A stretch of 64,000 nt of DNA. Source: Ruegeria_C sp041537905. Lineage in GTDB: Bacteria > Pseudomonadota > Alphaproteobacteria > Rhodobacterales > Rhodobacteraceae. Numbering within the stretch: position 1 is the first letter of the stretch; each line of letters starts with the position of its first letter. The stretch lies in NCBI RefSeq assembly GCF_041537905.1, contig NZ_JBGRUO010000002.1:1-64000 (forward strand), written 5' to 3'. Shown here piece by piece: positions 33,754-42,348 of this stretch. Under the pieces are notes generated by a model. That model was not told where the DNA came from, did not search any database, and was given only the letters and a program-made list of their open reading frames with translations. The translations under genes and the position numbers were made by a program.

Positions 33754-35769
33754 TCAGGCCGCCACCAGACCTCGGCCCTTCAACAGCGCCTCGACCCCCG
33801 GCAAACGGCCCCGGAACGCGGTGTAAAGCTCTTCGGGTTCTTTCGAGCCGCCGGTGGACAGGATATGCGCCTCAAGCGCTTTGGCCCGTTCCGGGTCGAA
33901 AGCGCCGCCTGCCTCCTCGAACGCGGCGAAAGCATCGGCATCCATCACTTCGGACCACATGTAGCTGTAATAGCCCGAGCTATAACCATCGCCGGCAAAG
34001 ACATGGGCGAAATGCGGTGTGGCATGGCGCATGCCGATCGCAGCGGGCATGCCGATACCGGCCAGAACCTCGGCTTGCCGGGCCATCGGATCAGCCGGTG
34101 CCGCGCCTTCATGGAAGGCCAGATCTACCAGCGCCGAGGCCACATATTCCACCGTCTGGAACCCCATGTCGAAATTCGCCGCCGCCAGCACCTTGTCGAG
34201 CATGTCGTGCGGCATGGCTGCACCGGTTTCGGCATGGGTTGCAAACTCTTCCAGTACTTCTGGCACTTCCAGCCAGTGTTCGTATAGCTGGCTGGGCAGT
34301 TCCACGAAATCGCGCGCCACCGAGGTGCCTGAGATGCTCTCATAGGTGACGTCAGACAACATCTGGTGCAGCGCATGGCCAAATTCGTGAAACAACGTGC
34401 GCGCATCGTCATAGCTCAGCAGCGCAGGGTCGCCCTTGGCGAAATTGCACACATTGATCACCACCGGCGTCTGCGTTTCAGGGAATTTCGCCTGCGACCG
34501 CATCGCGCTGCACCACGCGCCGGACCGTTTTGAGCCGCGCGCAAAGTAGTCCCCGATGAATACCGCCACATGCGCGCCATCGCGCATCACCTCCCACGCC
34601 CGGCAGTCAGGGTGGTAGAGCGCAACATCCAGCGGCGCGAATTCCAGACCGAAGAGACGGTTGGCGCAGGTAAAGGCTGCCTCGATCATGCGGTCGAGCT
34701 GCAGGTAGGGCTTCAGCTCGGCCTCATCGAGATCATGTTCGGCCTTGCGACGTTTCTCAGCATAGTAGCGCCAGTCCCAGGCCTCCAGCGGGCCGTTGAC
34801 GCCGTCAGCCTGCATCATCGCGGTCAACTTTTCCGCATCCGCATCGGCCTGTGCCTTGGCCGGGGTCCAGACCTGCATCAGCAACTCGCGCACCCTCTCG
34901 GGCGTTCGGGCCATCTCTGTTTCCAGCTTGTAGGCGGCGAAGCTGTCATAGCCCAGCAACCGCGCACGTTCCTCGCGCAGGGTCAGAATTTCGGCAGCGA
35001 TGTCGCGATTGTCAGTGTCCCCGCCATTGGCCCCGCGGGCGGTCCAGGCGCGATAGGCTTTCTCGCGCAGATCGCGGCGTGGCGAGAATTGCAGGAACGG
35101 CACGATCAGCGAGCGGGACAGGGTGACAACGGGGCCTGCGGCCTCTTTCTCGGCCCCCGCAGCACGAGCGGCCTCGACCACGAAATCAGGCAAGCCTTCC
35201 AGCTCCTCTTCCGACAGGTCCATGAACCAGCCCCGCTCATCTGCGAGCAGGTTCTGGGTAAAGCCGGTGCCCAGCGTGGCTAGCCGCCCCTTGATCTCTT
35301 TCATCCGCAGCTCGGCGTCGCCTTCTAACGCCGCGCCGGCGCGGACAAAGCTGCGATGGGTCAGCATAAGCACCCTTTGCTGCTCGTCGCTCAGGTCCAG
35401 ACTGTCGCGGGCCTGCCAAACGGCGGCAATGCGTCGGAAAAGGGGTTTATTGCCCGAAATCTCGGCAAAATGCGCGGCCAGACGGGGCGAGAAATCACGC
35501 TGCAACGCCTCTCGAGCCGGGTTGCTATCCGCACCCGCAACCGTGAAGAAGACCGACAGCACCTTGTCCAGATCCGCCCCCGCCGCTTCCATCGCCTCTA
35601 CGGTATTGGCGAAATCGGGGGGTTCAGCGGTGCTGGCAATGCGGTCGATCTCTGCATTATGCGTCGCAAGCGCGCGCTCCAGCGCGGGGGCAAAGTCGTC
35701 ATCCGAGATCGTGTCAAACGGTGCGACTGCAAAGGGCGTGGTCCAGTCGGCGAGGATCGGGTTGGTCAT
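33754..35769 (-). CDS. M3 family oligopeptidase (Dcp/oligopeptidase A type)
   Basis: A 671-residue zinc metallopeptidase of the thimet family that degrades short peptides in the cytoplasm. The zinc motif is H-E-F-G-H in TLFHEFGHALHQML, with the downstream glutamate in YESISGTSVARDFVELPSQ. The C-terminal YYSYMWSEVMDADAF supplies the substrate-binding tyrosines. No signal peptide is present. GGAG precedes the ATG at 35769. Dcp and OpdA cannot be separated with certainty by reading alone. Confidence 0.92.
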   Translation of the reverse strand: MTNPILADWTTPFAVAPFDTISDDDFAPALERALATHNAEIDRIASTAEPPDFANTVEAMEAAGADLDKVLSVFFTVAGADSNPAREALQRDFSPRLAAHFAEISGNKPLFRRIAAVWQARDSLDLSDEQQRVLMLTHRSFVRAGAALEGDAELRMKEIKGRLATLGTGFTQNLLADERGWFMDLSEEELEGLPDFVVEAARAAGAEKEAAGPVVTLSRSLIVPFLQFSPRRDLREKAYRAWTARGANGGDTDNRDIAAEILTLREERARLLGYDSFAAYKLETEMARTPERVRELLMQVWTPAKAQADADAEKLTAMMQADGVNGPLEAWDWRYYAEKRRKAEHDLDEAELKPYLQLDRMIEAAFTCANRLFGLEFAPLDVALYHPDCRAWEVMRDGAHVAVFIGDYFARGSKRSGAWCSAMRSQAKFPETQTPVVINVCNFAKGDPALLSYDDARTLFHEFGHALHQMLSDVTYESISGTSVARDFVELPSQLYEHWLEVPEVLEEFATHAETGAAMPHDMLDKVLAAANFDMGFQTVEYVASALVDLAFHEGAAPADPMARQAEVLAGIGMPAAIGMRHATPHFAHVFAGDGYSSGYYSYMWSEVMDADAFAAFEEAGGAFDPERAKALEAHILSTGGSKEPEELYTAFRGRLPGVEALLKGRGLVAA

Positions 35770-35845
35770 ACGTGTCTCCTTTGCGGGACAAGCTAGGGGC
35801 GCGTTTGAGGATGGTCCAGAGCGGGGCGCAAAAAGGCGCTAGGGC

Positions 35846-36889
35846 TCAGACCGCACCGCAGATCGGACAATCCTCTCGTTTCTTCAGCGCGATCTTGCGG
35901 GTCTCGCCATAGAGCCCGTCATAAATAAGCATCTCGCCCCGCAGGGGGGCACCCGCGCCGGTAACCACCTTGATCGCCTCCAGCGCCATCATCGAGCCGA
36001 TGACGCCGGGCAAAGGCCCGATCACGCCCGCCTCGGAACAAGACGGGGCCAGACCGGGTGCGGGGGCCTCGGGGAAAATGCACTGGTAACAAGGGCCTGC
36101 GAAATGCGGATCAAACACGCTGATCTGCCCTTCCCATTGCGACAGCGCGCCTGAGATCAGGGGCTTTTTCTGTGCCACGGCCATCCGGTTCGCCAGATAG
36201 CGTGTGTCGAAATTGTCGGTGCCATCAAGGATCAGATCGTAATCCGCAAAGAGCTCTGCGGCGATCTCTTCGGTCAGGCGGCGGTGATAGGGGCGCACCC
36301 CCACGTTGGGGTTCTGCGCCTCCATCGCCTGTTGGGCCGAAAATACCTTGGGCATGCCGATATCAGCGTCCCGGTGGATCACCTGCCTCTGCAGGTTGGC
36401 GTTTTCCACCTCGTCATCGTCGATCACACCGATGGTCCCAACCCCGGCCGCTGCCAGATATTGCAGCACCGGGGCCCCCAGCCCGCCTGCGCCAATCACC
36501 AGGACGCGCGCCTGTTTCAGCCGCTTCTGCCCTGGCCCACCCAATTCTCGCAGCACGATATGGCGGGCATAGCGCTCCAGTTCCGTATCTGAGAATGTGC
36601 CCTTGGGTTTTGCAGCTGTCTCGGGTTCCCCCGATTGCACCCGAGCCCGCATGCCCGAAACGAACCGCCCGTAGATCACCGCCAGAACACCAAACCCTGC
36701 AAGCAGCAACCAGAGCGCGGGCGATTTGCCCGTCATCTCGCGTACCGGGTGCCCGTCCGGCAGAAGAAGCTGAAGGCAGAGTACGATCAGGAATAGTCCA
36801 GCCACCACCTGGATACGGCTCCGCCGGGGCACATCCAGCATCCAGCCGAGACCCCACAACGCCGCAGCAAGCACAAAAACCAGCAGCAT
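35846..36889 (-). CDS. Membrane-anchored MoeB/ThiF-family adenylyltransferase
   Basis: A 347-residue protein. Residues 1-80 contain three hydrophobic segments (LLVFVLAAALWGLGWML, IQVVAGLFLIVLCLQLLL, ALWLLLAGFGVLAVIYG). From about 95 a complete E1-like domain follows: YARHIVLRELGGPGQKRL, the ATP loop VIGAGGLGAPVLQYLA, DDDEVENANLQRQ and DGTDNFDTRYLAN. Zinc ligands are CYQC and CPIC. The domain adenylates the C-terminus of MoaD or ThiS-like sulfur carriers. The membrane anchor is unusual. Its ATG overlaps the dut stop (TGATG), so it is coupled to dut and coaBC. Confidence 0.85.
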   Translation of the reverse strand: MLLVFVLAAALWGLGWMLDVPRRSRIQVVAGLFLIVLCLQLLLPDGHPVREMTGKSPALWLLLAGFGVLAVIYGRFVSGMRARVQSGEPETAAKPKGTFSDTELERYARHIVLRELGGPGQKRLKQARVLVIGAGGLGAPVLQYLAAAGVGTIGVIDDDEVENANLQRQVIHRDADIGMPKVFSAQQAMEAQNPNVGVRPYHRRLTEEIAAELFADYDLILDGTDNFDTRYLANRMAVAQKKPLISGALSQWEGQISVFDPHFAGPCYQCIFPEAPAPGLAPSCSEAGVIGPLPGVIGSMMALEAIKVVTGAGAPLRGEMLIYDGLYGETRKIALKKREDCPICGAV

Positions 36890-37347
36890 CAGGTGGTCCC
36901 TGTCGACCCGAACCCGCCCGCGCCGCGCGCGGTGTCGGACAGGCCATCCGCCAGATCGAACCGCGCCTGCACAACCGGGGCCACCACAAGCTGTGCGATC
37001 CGGTCGCCATGGGTGATTTCGACCGCTTCGGTCCCGGCATTCATCATGATCACACCCAACGGGCCACGATAATCGCTATCGATGGTTCCGGGCGTATTGG
37101 GCAGGGTGATGCCGTGTTTCAAGGCCAGACCCGAGCGCGGACGGACCTGAATCTCGTAGCCTGGCGGGATCTCGACCCGCAAGCCCGTAGGCACCAGCGC
37201 CCGCGAGCCGGGCTCCAGCACCATCGATCCGCGATCAGGCAGGCTGGCGCGGACATCCGCCCCGGCCGAGCCGGGGGTTTCGTAGCTGGGCAAGGGGATC
37301 GAGGGGTCTGCCCCCTCTTCGCGGATCACCCGAATGGATACCATCAC
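36889..37347 (-). CDS. dut: dUTP diphosphatase
   Basis: A 152-residue trimeric dUTPase that hydrolyses dUTP to dUMP and pyrophosphate. All five motifs are visible: ETPGSAGADVRA, PRSGLALKHGI, NTPGTIDSDYRGPLGVIM, GDRIAQLVVAPV and the C-terminal RGAGGFGSTG arm. It is the middle gene of a coaBC-dut-moeB-like unit, 10 bp after coaBC. The coaBC-dut pairing is widespread in proteobacteria. Confidence 0.96.
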   Translation of the reverse strand: MMVSIRVIREEGADPSIPLPSYETPGSAGADVRASLPDRGSMVLEPGSRALVPTGLRVEIPPGYEIQVRPRSGLALKHGITLPNTPGTIDSDYRGPLGVIMMNAGTEAVEITHGDRIAQLVVAPVVQARFDLADGLSDTARGAGGFGSTGTT

Positions 37348-37357
37348 TCTCTCTCCG

Positions 37358-38557
37358 TCAGTCGATCAGCGCATCTGCGATGCGGCGCGCGAGTTTCACG
37401 GCCACTTCTTCTTTCGGCATGCGCGGCCATTCCTCGGCGCCGTCATCGGAAATCAGGATCACCGCGTTTTCCTGCCCACCCATGATGCCGGTCGCCGGGC
37501 TGACATCATTGGCCACAATCCAGTCACAGCCCTTGCGCGTCCGTTTGGAGGTGGCATTTGCAACCACATCTTCGGTTTCTGCCGCGAACCCCACGACCAG
37601 CGGCGGCCGATCCTTGTCCAGATGCGAGACGGTCTTGAGGATGTCGGGGTTTTCCGCAAATTCCAGCGCGGGAACGCCATCGCGGGTTTTCTTGAGCTTG
37701 CGGTCAGAGGCGCTGGTCACCCGCCAGTCGGCCACGGCAGCGGCAAAGACACCGGCATCGACAGGTAGTGCGGCCTGAACCACCGAGGCCATGTTGCGCG
37801 CCGTTTCGACCCGGATCACTTCGACCCCTGCGGGTGGGGGGACATCTGCAGGGCCGGTGACAAACACCACCTCGGCGCCCAGCGCGGCCAATGCACGCGC
37901 CACTGCTGTGCCCTGCGCCCCCGAAGATCGGTTGGCGATATAGCGCACCGGATCAATCGGTTCATGGGTGGGGCCAGAGGTGACAAGGATACGTTTGCCC
38001 GCCAGCGGCTTGTCGCCCAGTTGGCTGTCGATCGCCGCGAGTATTTCCGCCGGTTCCGCCATCCGCCCCGGCCCGTATTCGCCGCAGGCCATGTCACCCT
38101 CATTCGGTCCAACAAAACGGATGCCGTCGGCGGCCAGTTGCGCCCGGTTCCGAACCGTGGCCGGGTGATCCCACATCCGCACATTCATCGCAGGTGCGAT
38201 CAGCACGGGCGTATCGGTGGCCAAAAGCAGGGTCGAGGCCAGATCATTGGCCAGCCCGCCAGCCATCTTGGCCATCAGATCAGCCGTTGCCGGGGCCACC
38301 ACCACCAGATCGGCCGAGCGCGACAGCTGGATATGGCCCATTTCGGCCTCATCTGTCAGATCAAAGAGATCGCGATAGACCTTTTCGCCCGCCAAAGCCG
38401 ATAGCGACAGAGGCGTGACAAACTCCTCAGCCGCACGAGTCAGCACCGGCGTTACCGAAGCACTGCGCTCGCGCAGGCGCCGGATCAGTTCGAGCACCTT
38501 ATAGGCGGCGATACCGCCCCCGATGATCAGCAGGATTTTCTTGGATGCCAGCATCAC
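37358..38557 (-). CDS. coaBC: Bifunctional phosphopantothenoylcysteine decarboxylase / phosphopantothenate--cysteine ligase
   Basis: A 399-residue coenzyme A biosynthesis enzyme. The N-terminal flavin-dependent CoaC domain (about 1-185) has GGGIAAYKVLELIRRL, the active-site H in MGHIQLSRSADLVVVAPAT, and PAMNVRMWDHPA. The catalytic cysteine loop is ACGEYGPGRM. The C-terminal CoaB domain begins ILVTSGPTHEPIDPVRYIANRSSG and has the GxAAxVxDWR-type motif FAAAVADWRV and a lysine-rich substrate loop. It leads the dut operon. Confidence 0.96.
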   Translation of the reverse strand: MMLASKKILLIIGGGIAAYKVLELIRRLRERSASVTPVLTRAAEEFVTPLSLSALAGEKVYRDLFDLTDEAEMGHIQLSRSADLVVVAPATADLMAKMAGGLANDLASTLLLATDTPVLIAPAMNVRMWDHPATVRNRAQLAADGIRFVGPNEGDMACGEYGPGRMAEPAEILAAIDSQLGDKPLAGKRILVTSGPTHEPIDPVRYIANRSSGAQGTAVARALAALGAEVVFVTGPADVPPPAGVEVIRVETARNMASVVQAALPVDAGVFAAAVADWRVTSASDRKLKKTRDGVPALEFAENPDILKTVSHLDKDRPPLVVGFAAETEDVVANATSKRTRKGCDWIVANDVSPATGIMGGQENAVILISDDGAEEWPRMPKEEVAVKLARRIADALID

Positions 38558-38634
38558 GGCCCTCGCGGTTCGAAGAGTGCGCCAACACTAGGCAAGCGAT
38601 CCGAAATCCGCCAGTGCCGAATCGAGGGGCAAGA

Positions 38635-39456
38635 TCACTCGAACGCCTTGCAGGGATCCTCGCGCTCGGCGGCAGGGCTGTCGATCACCGCATCAAACTC
38701 GCCCTGGAGTTTGCCATCCTCGGATTGCCCCAGAACAAAGACCTTCACACCGGGCCGCCTGCGGGCGAGATAGACCGGGATGCCGTAATCCTTGCGCGCG
38801 TGCCCATTGCCGGTGATCACCGCAACGGGCGCGCCATCCTCGCCCAACGCCTCAAGTGTGGTGCGGGCCAGCACCGCGTCGCGCAGGCGCTGCACCTCGA
38901 CCATCTGCGGCAGCATATCTTCGGGCAGCGCCTCGCAATGGGCCGCATGCTGGTCGGCGATCCTTGCGGCCTGCTCATCGGCAGGCAGAGGGATAGTCAG
39001 ACCATAGCGCGCGGCATCTGCGCCCAAAGCCACAGCCGCACCACGCTCCATCGCGCTTCGCGCTGCGGCGCGCGGCACCAAGGCCCCATGCAGCGGCGCG
39101 TCGGGGGCGGCGCGGAAAATATCCAGATACATCTCCAGCGGGGGCCACCCCAACTCAGCCCATTTCAACTCAAGCGCCAGCTTGTATTCATCGGAAATGA
39201 GGTTGCGGTTCACCCGCGCCGCAGCCTCTTCGGTCAGCATTTCCCAGACCACGGCTTTGGGCTGCAATGCGCGCACCGCCTCGGCCTGAATCTGGTGATG
39301 GCGTGGATTGTCGTGGAACTCGCCCAGGATCACCACGTCAGCCTGTTTCATCTGCGCTAAAATGTCTGCCGGGATCAGCTCAGACGCAAAAGCCGCCCGA
39401 AACGGGGCGGCCAGAATCACGGTGGCGGCAACAAGCCAAACAAAAGCATGTCTCAT
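38635..39456 (-). CDS. ChaN family protein (heme-binding/uptake-related)
   Basis: A 273-residue exported protein with a ChaN domain: VVILGEFHDNPRHHQIQAEAV, VVWEMLTEE and AVITGNGHARKDYGIPVYL. Family members bind heme at the cell surface. The signal peptide ends near AFAS without a lipobox cysteine, so the mature protein is probably soluble periplasmic rather than a lipoprotein. It overlaps rpoH in an ATGA and would be translated after it, placing it with heat-shock control (inference). Confidence 0.8.
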   Translation of the reverse strand: MRHAFVWLVAATVILAAPFRAAFASELIPADILAQMKQADVVILGEFHDNPRHHQIQAEAVRALQPKAVVWEMLTEEAAARVNRNLISDEYKLALELKWAELGWPPLEMYLDIFRAAPDAPLHGALVPRAAARSAMERGAAVALGADAARYGLTIPLPADEQAARIADQHAAHCEALPEDMLPQMVEVQRLRDAVLARTTLEALGEDGAPVAVITGNGHARKDYGIPVYLARRRPGVKVFVLGQSEDGKLQGEFDAVIDSPAAEREDPCKAFE

Positions 39457-40331
39457 GCCAGCAAGTCTTGCACCTCTCGCGACTGCGCTTCAAGGCTCTT
39501 GCGCATCTTCTGGAAGGCTGCGGCCTCCAACTGGCGGATACGTTCCTTGGACAGGCCCAGTTCCCGACCCAGACTTTCCAGCGTCCGGGGCACATCGCGC
39601 AGCTTGCGCTCGCGCACGATGAAACGTTCCCGCTGGTTCAGACGCTGCATCGCGGTCAGCAACCACTCGCGCAATTGTTCAGTGTCATGACGATGTTCAA
39701 TCGTCTCGGCCGCCTGCTCGCCATCATCCTCCAGCGCGTCAATCCACTCCCGACCGTCTTCATCGGCAGCCTGCACCGCATTGAGCGAAAAGTCGGACCC
39801 CGCCAGCCTGCCATCCATCATCTCGACATCGCGCAGCGGCACCCCGATTTCAGAGGCGATCTTCTCGTGCAACTGATGCCGGTCCAGCGCGATACCATCC
39901 GAGGCGGCCTCGCGCTCCAACCGCGCCTGAACCCGACGCATGTTGAAGAAAAGCGATTTCTGCGACGAGGTTGAGCCGGTACGTACCATCGACCAGTTGC
40001 GCATCACGTAATCTTGTATCGAGGCCTTGATCCACCAGACCGCATAGGTCGAAAAACGCACGCCGCGATCAGGATCAAACTTGTCGGCGGCTTTCATTAG
40101 GCCAAGCCCGGCCTCCTGAATCAGGTCATTCATCGGCGCGCCATAGCGTTTGAACTTGGCCGCCATGGAGATCGCCAGCCGCATGTAAGCCGTGATCAGC
40201 CGGTGAAGCGCTTGTTCGTCGCGCTCATCCCGCCAGGCATAAGCAAGGCGCAATTCGGTCTCGGCATCCAGAAGCTCTGCCTTCATCGCCTGACGCGACA
40301 TCGACATGTCGTTCGAAGTGTCCAGTGGCAT
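39453..40331 (-). CDS. rpoH: RNA polymerase sigma-32 factor RpoH
   Basis: A 292-residue sigma factor that directs heat-shock transcription. Region 2 contains LITAYMRLAISMAAKFKRYG and RFSTYAVWWIKASIQDYVMRNWSMVR. The diagnostic RpoH box is QKSLFFNMRR at about 130-139. Region 4 is LESLGRELGLSKERIRQLEAAAFQKMR. GGGAGGA precedes the ATG at 40331. Rhodobacterales often carry two rpoH genes; this one has chaN fused to its 3' end by an ATGA overlap. It diverges from cobU. Confidence 0.95.
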   Translation of the reverse strand: MPLDTSNDMSMSRQAMKAELLDAETELRLAYAWRDERDEQALHRLITAYMRLAISMAAKFKRYGAPMNDLIQEAGLGLMKAADKFDPDRGVRFSTYAVWWIKASIQDYVMRNWSMVRTGSTSSQKSLFFNMRRVQARLEREAASDGIALDRHQLHEKIASEIGVPLRDVEMMDGRLAGSDFSLNAVQAADEDGREWIDALEDDGEQAAETIEHRHDTEQLREWLLTAMQRLNQRERFIVRERKLRDVPRTLESLGRELGLSKERIRQLEAAAFQKMRKSLEAQSREVQDLLA

Positions 40332-40432
40332 TCAGTCCTCCCAGAATGTGGGCCTTACCGCGGGCGCTTGTTTTGCTCAGTTGACTTAGATACGCAGGGT
40401 CGCGGCATATGGATCATTTCTGAGGTAAGAAC

Positions 40433-40954
40433 TTGTTTCCGAAATACAGCCTGGTTCTGGGGGGCGCGGCCTCGGGAAAGTCGGTTTTTGCCGAGCAACT
40501 TTCTGTTAAATCAGGTAAAAACAGGTTTTACGTCGCGACATCACAAGTGTTTGATGATGAGATGCGCACCAAGATCGACCGCCACATCACGCAGCGCGGC
40601 ACCGGATGGACCACGATTGAGGCCCCCTTTGACCTCGCGCCCGCTCTGCGCGGCTGTTCACAAGGGGATTTGTGCCTGATCGATTGCGCGACCATGTGGC
40701 TCAGCAACCATCTGCTGGCGGAACACGATCTTATGGCCCAACAGGCGCAGTTGCTGGCCGCATTTCGCAATTGCGCGGCGGATGTGGTGATCGTATCGAA
40801 CGAGGTGGGGCACGGGATCGTGCCCGATAACGCGCTGGCGCGGCAGTTTCGCGAGGCGCAGGGACGATTGAACATCGCCCTGGCGGCTGAGGCCGATCTG
40901 GTCGTGCAAGTTATCGCGGGTCTGCCGCAGGTTCTGAAAGGGGCGCTGCCATGA
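40433..40954 (+). CDS. cobU: Adenosylcobinamide kinase / adenosylcobinamide-phosphate guanylyltransferase
   Basis: A 173-residue bifunctional enzyme of cobalamin nucleotide-loop assembly (also called CobP). It has the P-loop LVLGGAASGKSVFAEQL, the guanylation region HITQRGTGWTTIEAPFDL and CLIDCATMWLSN, and VIVSNEVGHGIVPDN. The start is TTG at 40433 with GAGGTAAG upstream. The next gene, a histidine phosphatase resembling CobC, overlaps it by ATGA. No cobalamin riboswitch is seen upstream. Confidence 0.9.
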   Translation: MFPKYSLVLGGAASGKSVFAEQLSVKSGKNRFYVATSQVFDDEMRTKIDRHITQRGTGWTTIEAPFDLAPALRGCSQGDLCLIDCATMWLSNHLLAEHDLMAQQAQLLAAFRNCAADVVIVSNEVGHGIVPDNALARQFREAQGRLNIALAAEADLVVQVIAGLPQVLKGALP

Positions 40955-41529
40955 CCCGGCTGCATATGGTCCGCCATGGTCCGACCCATGCCAAAACCAT
41001 GGTGGGTTGGTCCGACCTGCCCGCAGATCTGAGCGACACGGCGGCCGTCGCGCGTCTGTCGGCCCATTTGCCGGGCGGGGCTCTGGTGATCTCCTCGGAC
41101 CTGATCCGCGCGGTCGACACCGCGTCAGCCGTTGAAACCGGGCGCACCCGTCTGCCCCACGACGAGGCCTTGCGGGAAATCCATTTCGGTGACTGGGAAC
41201 TGCGTGCCTTTGCCGAGATCGAGGCCGAAGACCCTGAGCGCATCCGCGCCTATTGGGAGCAGCCCGGCGATGTGCGCCCGCCAAATGGCGAAAGCTGGAA
41301 CGATGTCTGCGCCCGCGTCGATGCCGCCATCGACCGCCTGATCGCTGCCAATACCGGGCGGGACCTGATCGTCGTGGCACATTTCGGCGTGATCCTGACA
41401 CAGGTGCAGCGGGCATCGCGGCTGAGCGCGGAAGAGGCCTTTGGGCATCGGATCGACAACCTGTCGGTGACCGAGCTGACCCATGCCGCCACTGGCTGGA
41501 CAGTGGGCCGTATCAATCACCTCCCGTGA
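40951..41529 (+). CDS. cobC: Histidine phosphatase family protein, probable alpha-ribazole phosphatase
   Basis: A 192-residue phosphoglycerate-mutase-like enzyme. The catalytic RHG is in LHMVRHGPTHAKTM, followed by SSDLIRAVDTASAV, an E in DEALREIHFGDWEL and the second histidine in VVAHFGVIL. Coupling to cobU through an ATGA overlap points to removal of phosphate from alpha-ribazole phosphate in cobalamin assembly. The assignment is by context, since the fold alone is not specific. Confidence 0.75.
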   Translation: MTRLHMVRHGPTHAKTMVGWSDLPADLSDTAAVARLSAHLPGGALVISSDLIRAVDTASAVETGRTRLPHDEALREIHFGDWELRAFAEIEAEDPERIRAYWEQPGDVRPPNGESWNDVCARVDAAIDRLIAANTGRDLIVVAHFGVILTQVQRASRLSAEEAFGHRIDNLSVTELTHAATGWTVGRINHLP

Positions 41530-41589
41530 TGGCCCCGCGCACAATTCAGCGTTTTACCGGTGCTCCGGCGCGCGTCTAGACTGCGCGCC

Positions 41590-42279
41590 ATGACATATGA
41601 CCTTTATATCGGCGACCGCCTGTTCTCTAGCTGGTCCCTCCGGGGCTGGCTGATGTTCGAGAAATTCAACATCCCCTGCCGCACCCATATGACCGAGCTG
41701 TTCTCGGGCAATCTGGCCGAGGGCTTGCAGGATATCGCCCCCGCCCGCCTTGTGCCCTGCATGCGGGTGCCGGATGGCACCGTGGTCGGCGAAAGCCTTG
41801 CCATGGCCGAGACACTGGCCGAGCGGCACCCCAAGGCCGGGTTGTGGCCAACAGAGGCAGCCGCGCGGGCCACCGCGCGCTGGATGTGCGCCGAAATGGC
41901 CAGCGGCTATGCCAGCCTGAGGGCAGAATGCCCGATGCAGTTGCTGCAGTTTTACAAGGGTTTTCAAGCCTCCAGCGAAACCCTGTCTGATCTGCACCGG
42001 ATCGAAACGCTTTGGGCGCATGCCCGCGGGGTATCGGGCGCGCAGTCCGGCGCGTTGTTTGGAGAATACTCGCTGGCCGATATCTTCTACACGCCCGTTG
42101 CGGCGCGCATTGTGGGCTATGGGCTGCCGGTCTCGAACCAGAATCGGAGCTATTGCGAGGAGTTGCTGAGGGACCCGGCCGTTCAACACTGGCGCGATCA
42201 GGCCTTGTGCGATGAGATCAAATACGACCACTTCCCTTACCCGATCAATGCCGAGACCGGCCCCTGGCCCCTCTCCTGA
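41590..42279 (+). CDS. Glutathione S-transferase family protein
   Basis: A 229-residue GST. The N-terminal thioredoxin-like domain has LYIGDRLFSSWSLRGWLM (catalytic serine in the SSW motif). VPCMRVPDGTVVGESLAMAETLAERHP is the glutathione-binding cis-Pro and E-S region. The C-terminal helical domain is residues 85-210. The start at 41590 is preferred over the upstream frame from 41560. The substrate is unknown. Confidence 0.85.
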   Translation: MTYDLYIGDRLFSSWSLRGWLMFEKFNIPCRTHMTELFSGNLAEGLQDIAPARLVPCMRVPDGTVVGESLAMAETLAERHPKAGLWPTEAAARATARWMCAEMASGYASLRAECPMQLLQFYKGFQASSETLSDLHRIETLWAHARGVSGAQSGALFGEYSLADIFYTPVAARIVGYGLPVSNQNRSYCEELLRDPAVQHWRDQALCDEIKYDHFPYPINAETGPWPLS

Positions 42280-42290
42280 TTGAGTCTGCG

Positions 42291-42336
42291 TTAACCGAAC
42301 TTAAACCATGCCCGCGCTAGCAATCCCTTGTTAACC
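42291..42336 (+). promoter_or_regulatory. Possible CtrA sites upstream of comM
   Basis: TTAACC at 42291-42296 with TTAA at 42301-42304 (6-bp spacing), and a second TTAACC at 42331-42336, all within 60 bp of the comM start at 42349. CtrA consensus is TTAA-N7-TTAA, often TTAACC, so these are near matches. CtrA control of competence genes is known in Rhodobacterales. Confidence 0.45.
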
Positions 42337-42348
42337 AAGTGGGGAAAC

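Noticed and set aside
40321..40335. GCCACTG, resembling the B12 box of cobalamin riboswitches, near cobU
   Set aside because: It is on the minus strand and is the first codons of rpoH (M-P-L). None of the other riboswitch elements are present, and it points away from cobU.
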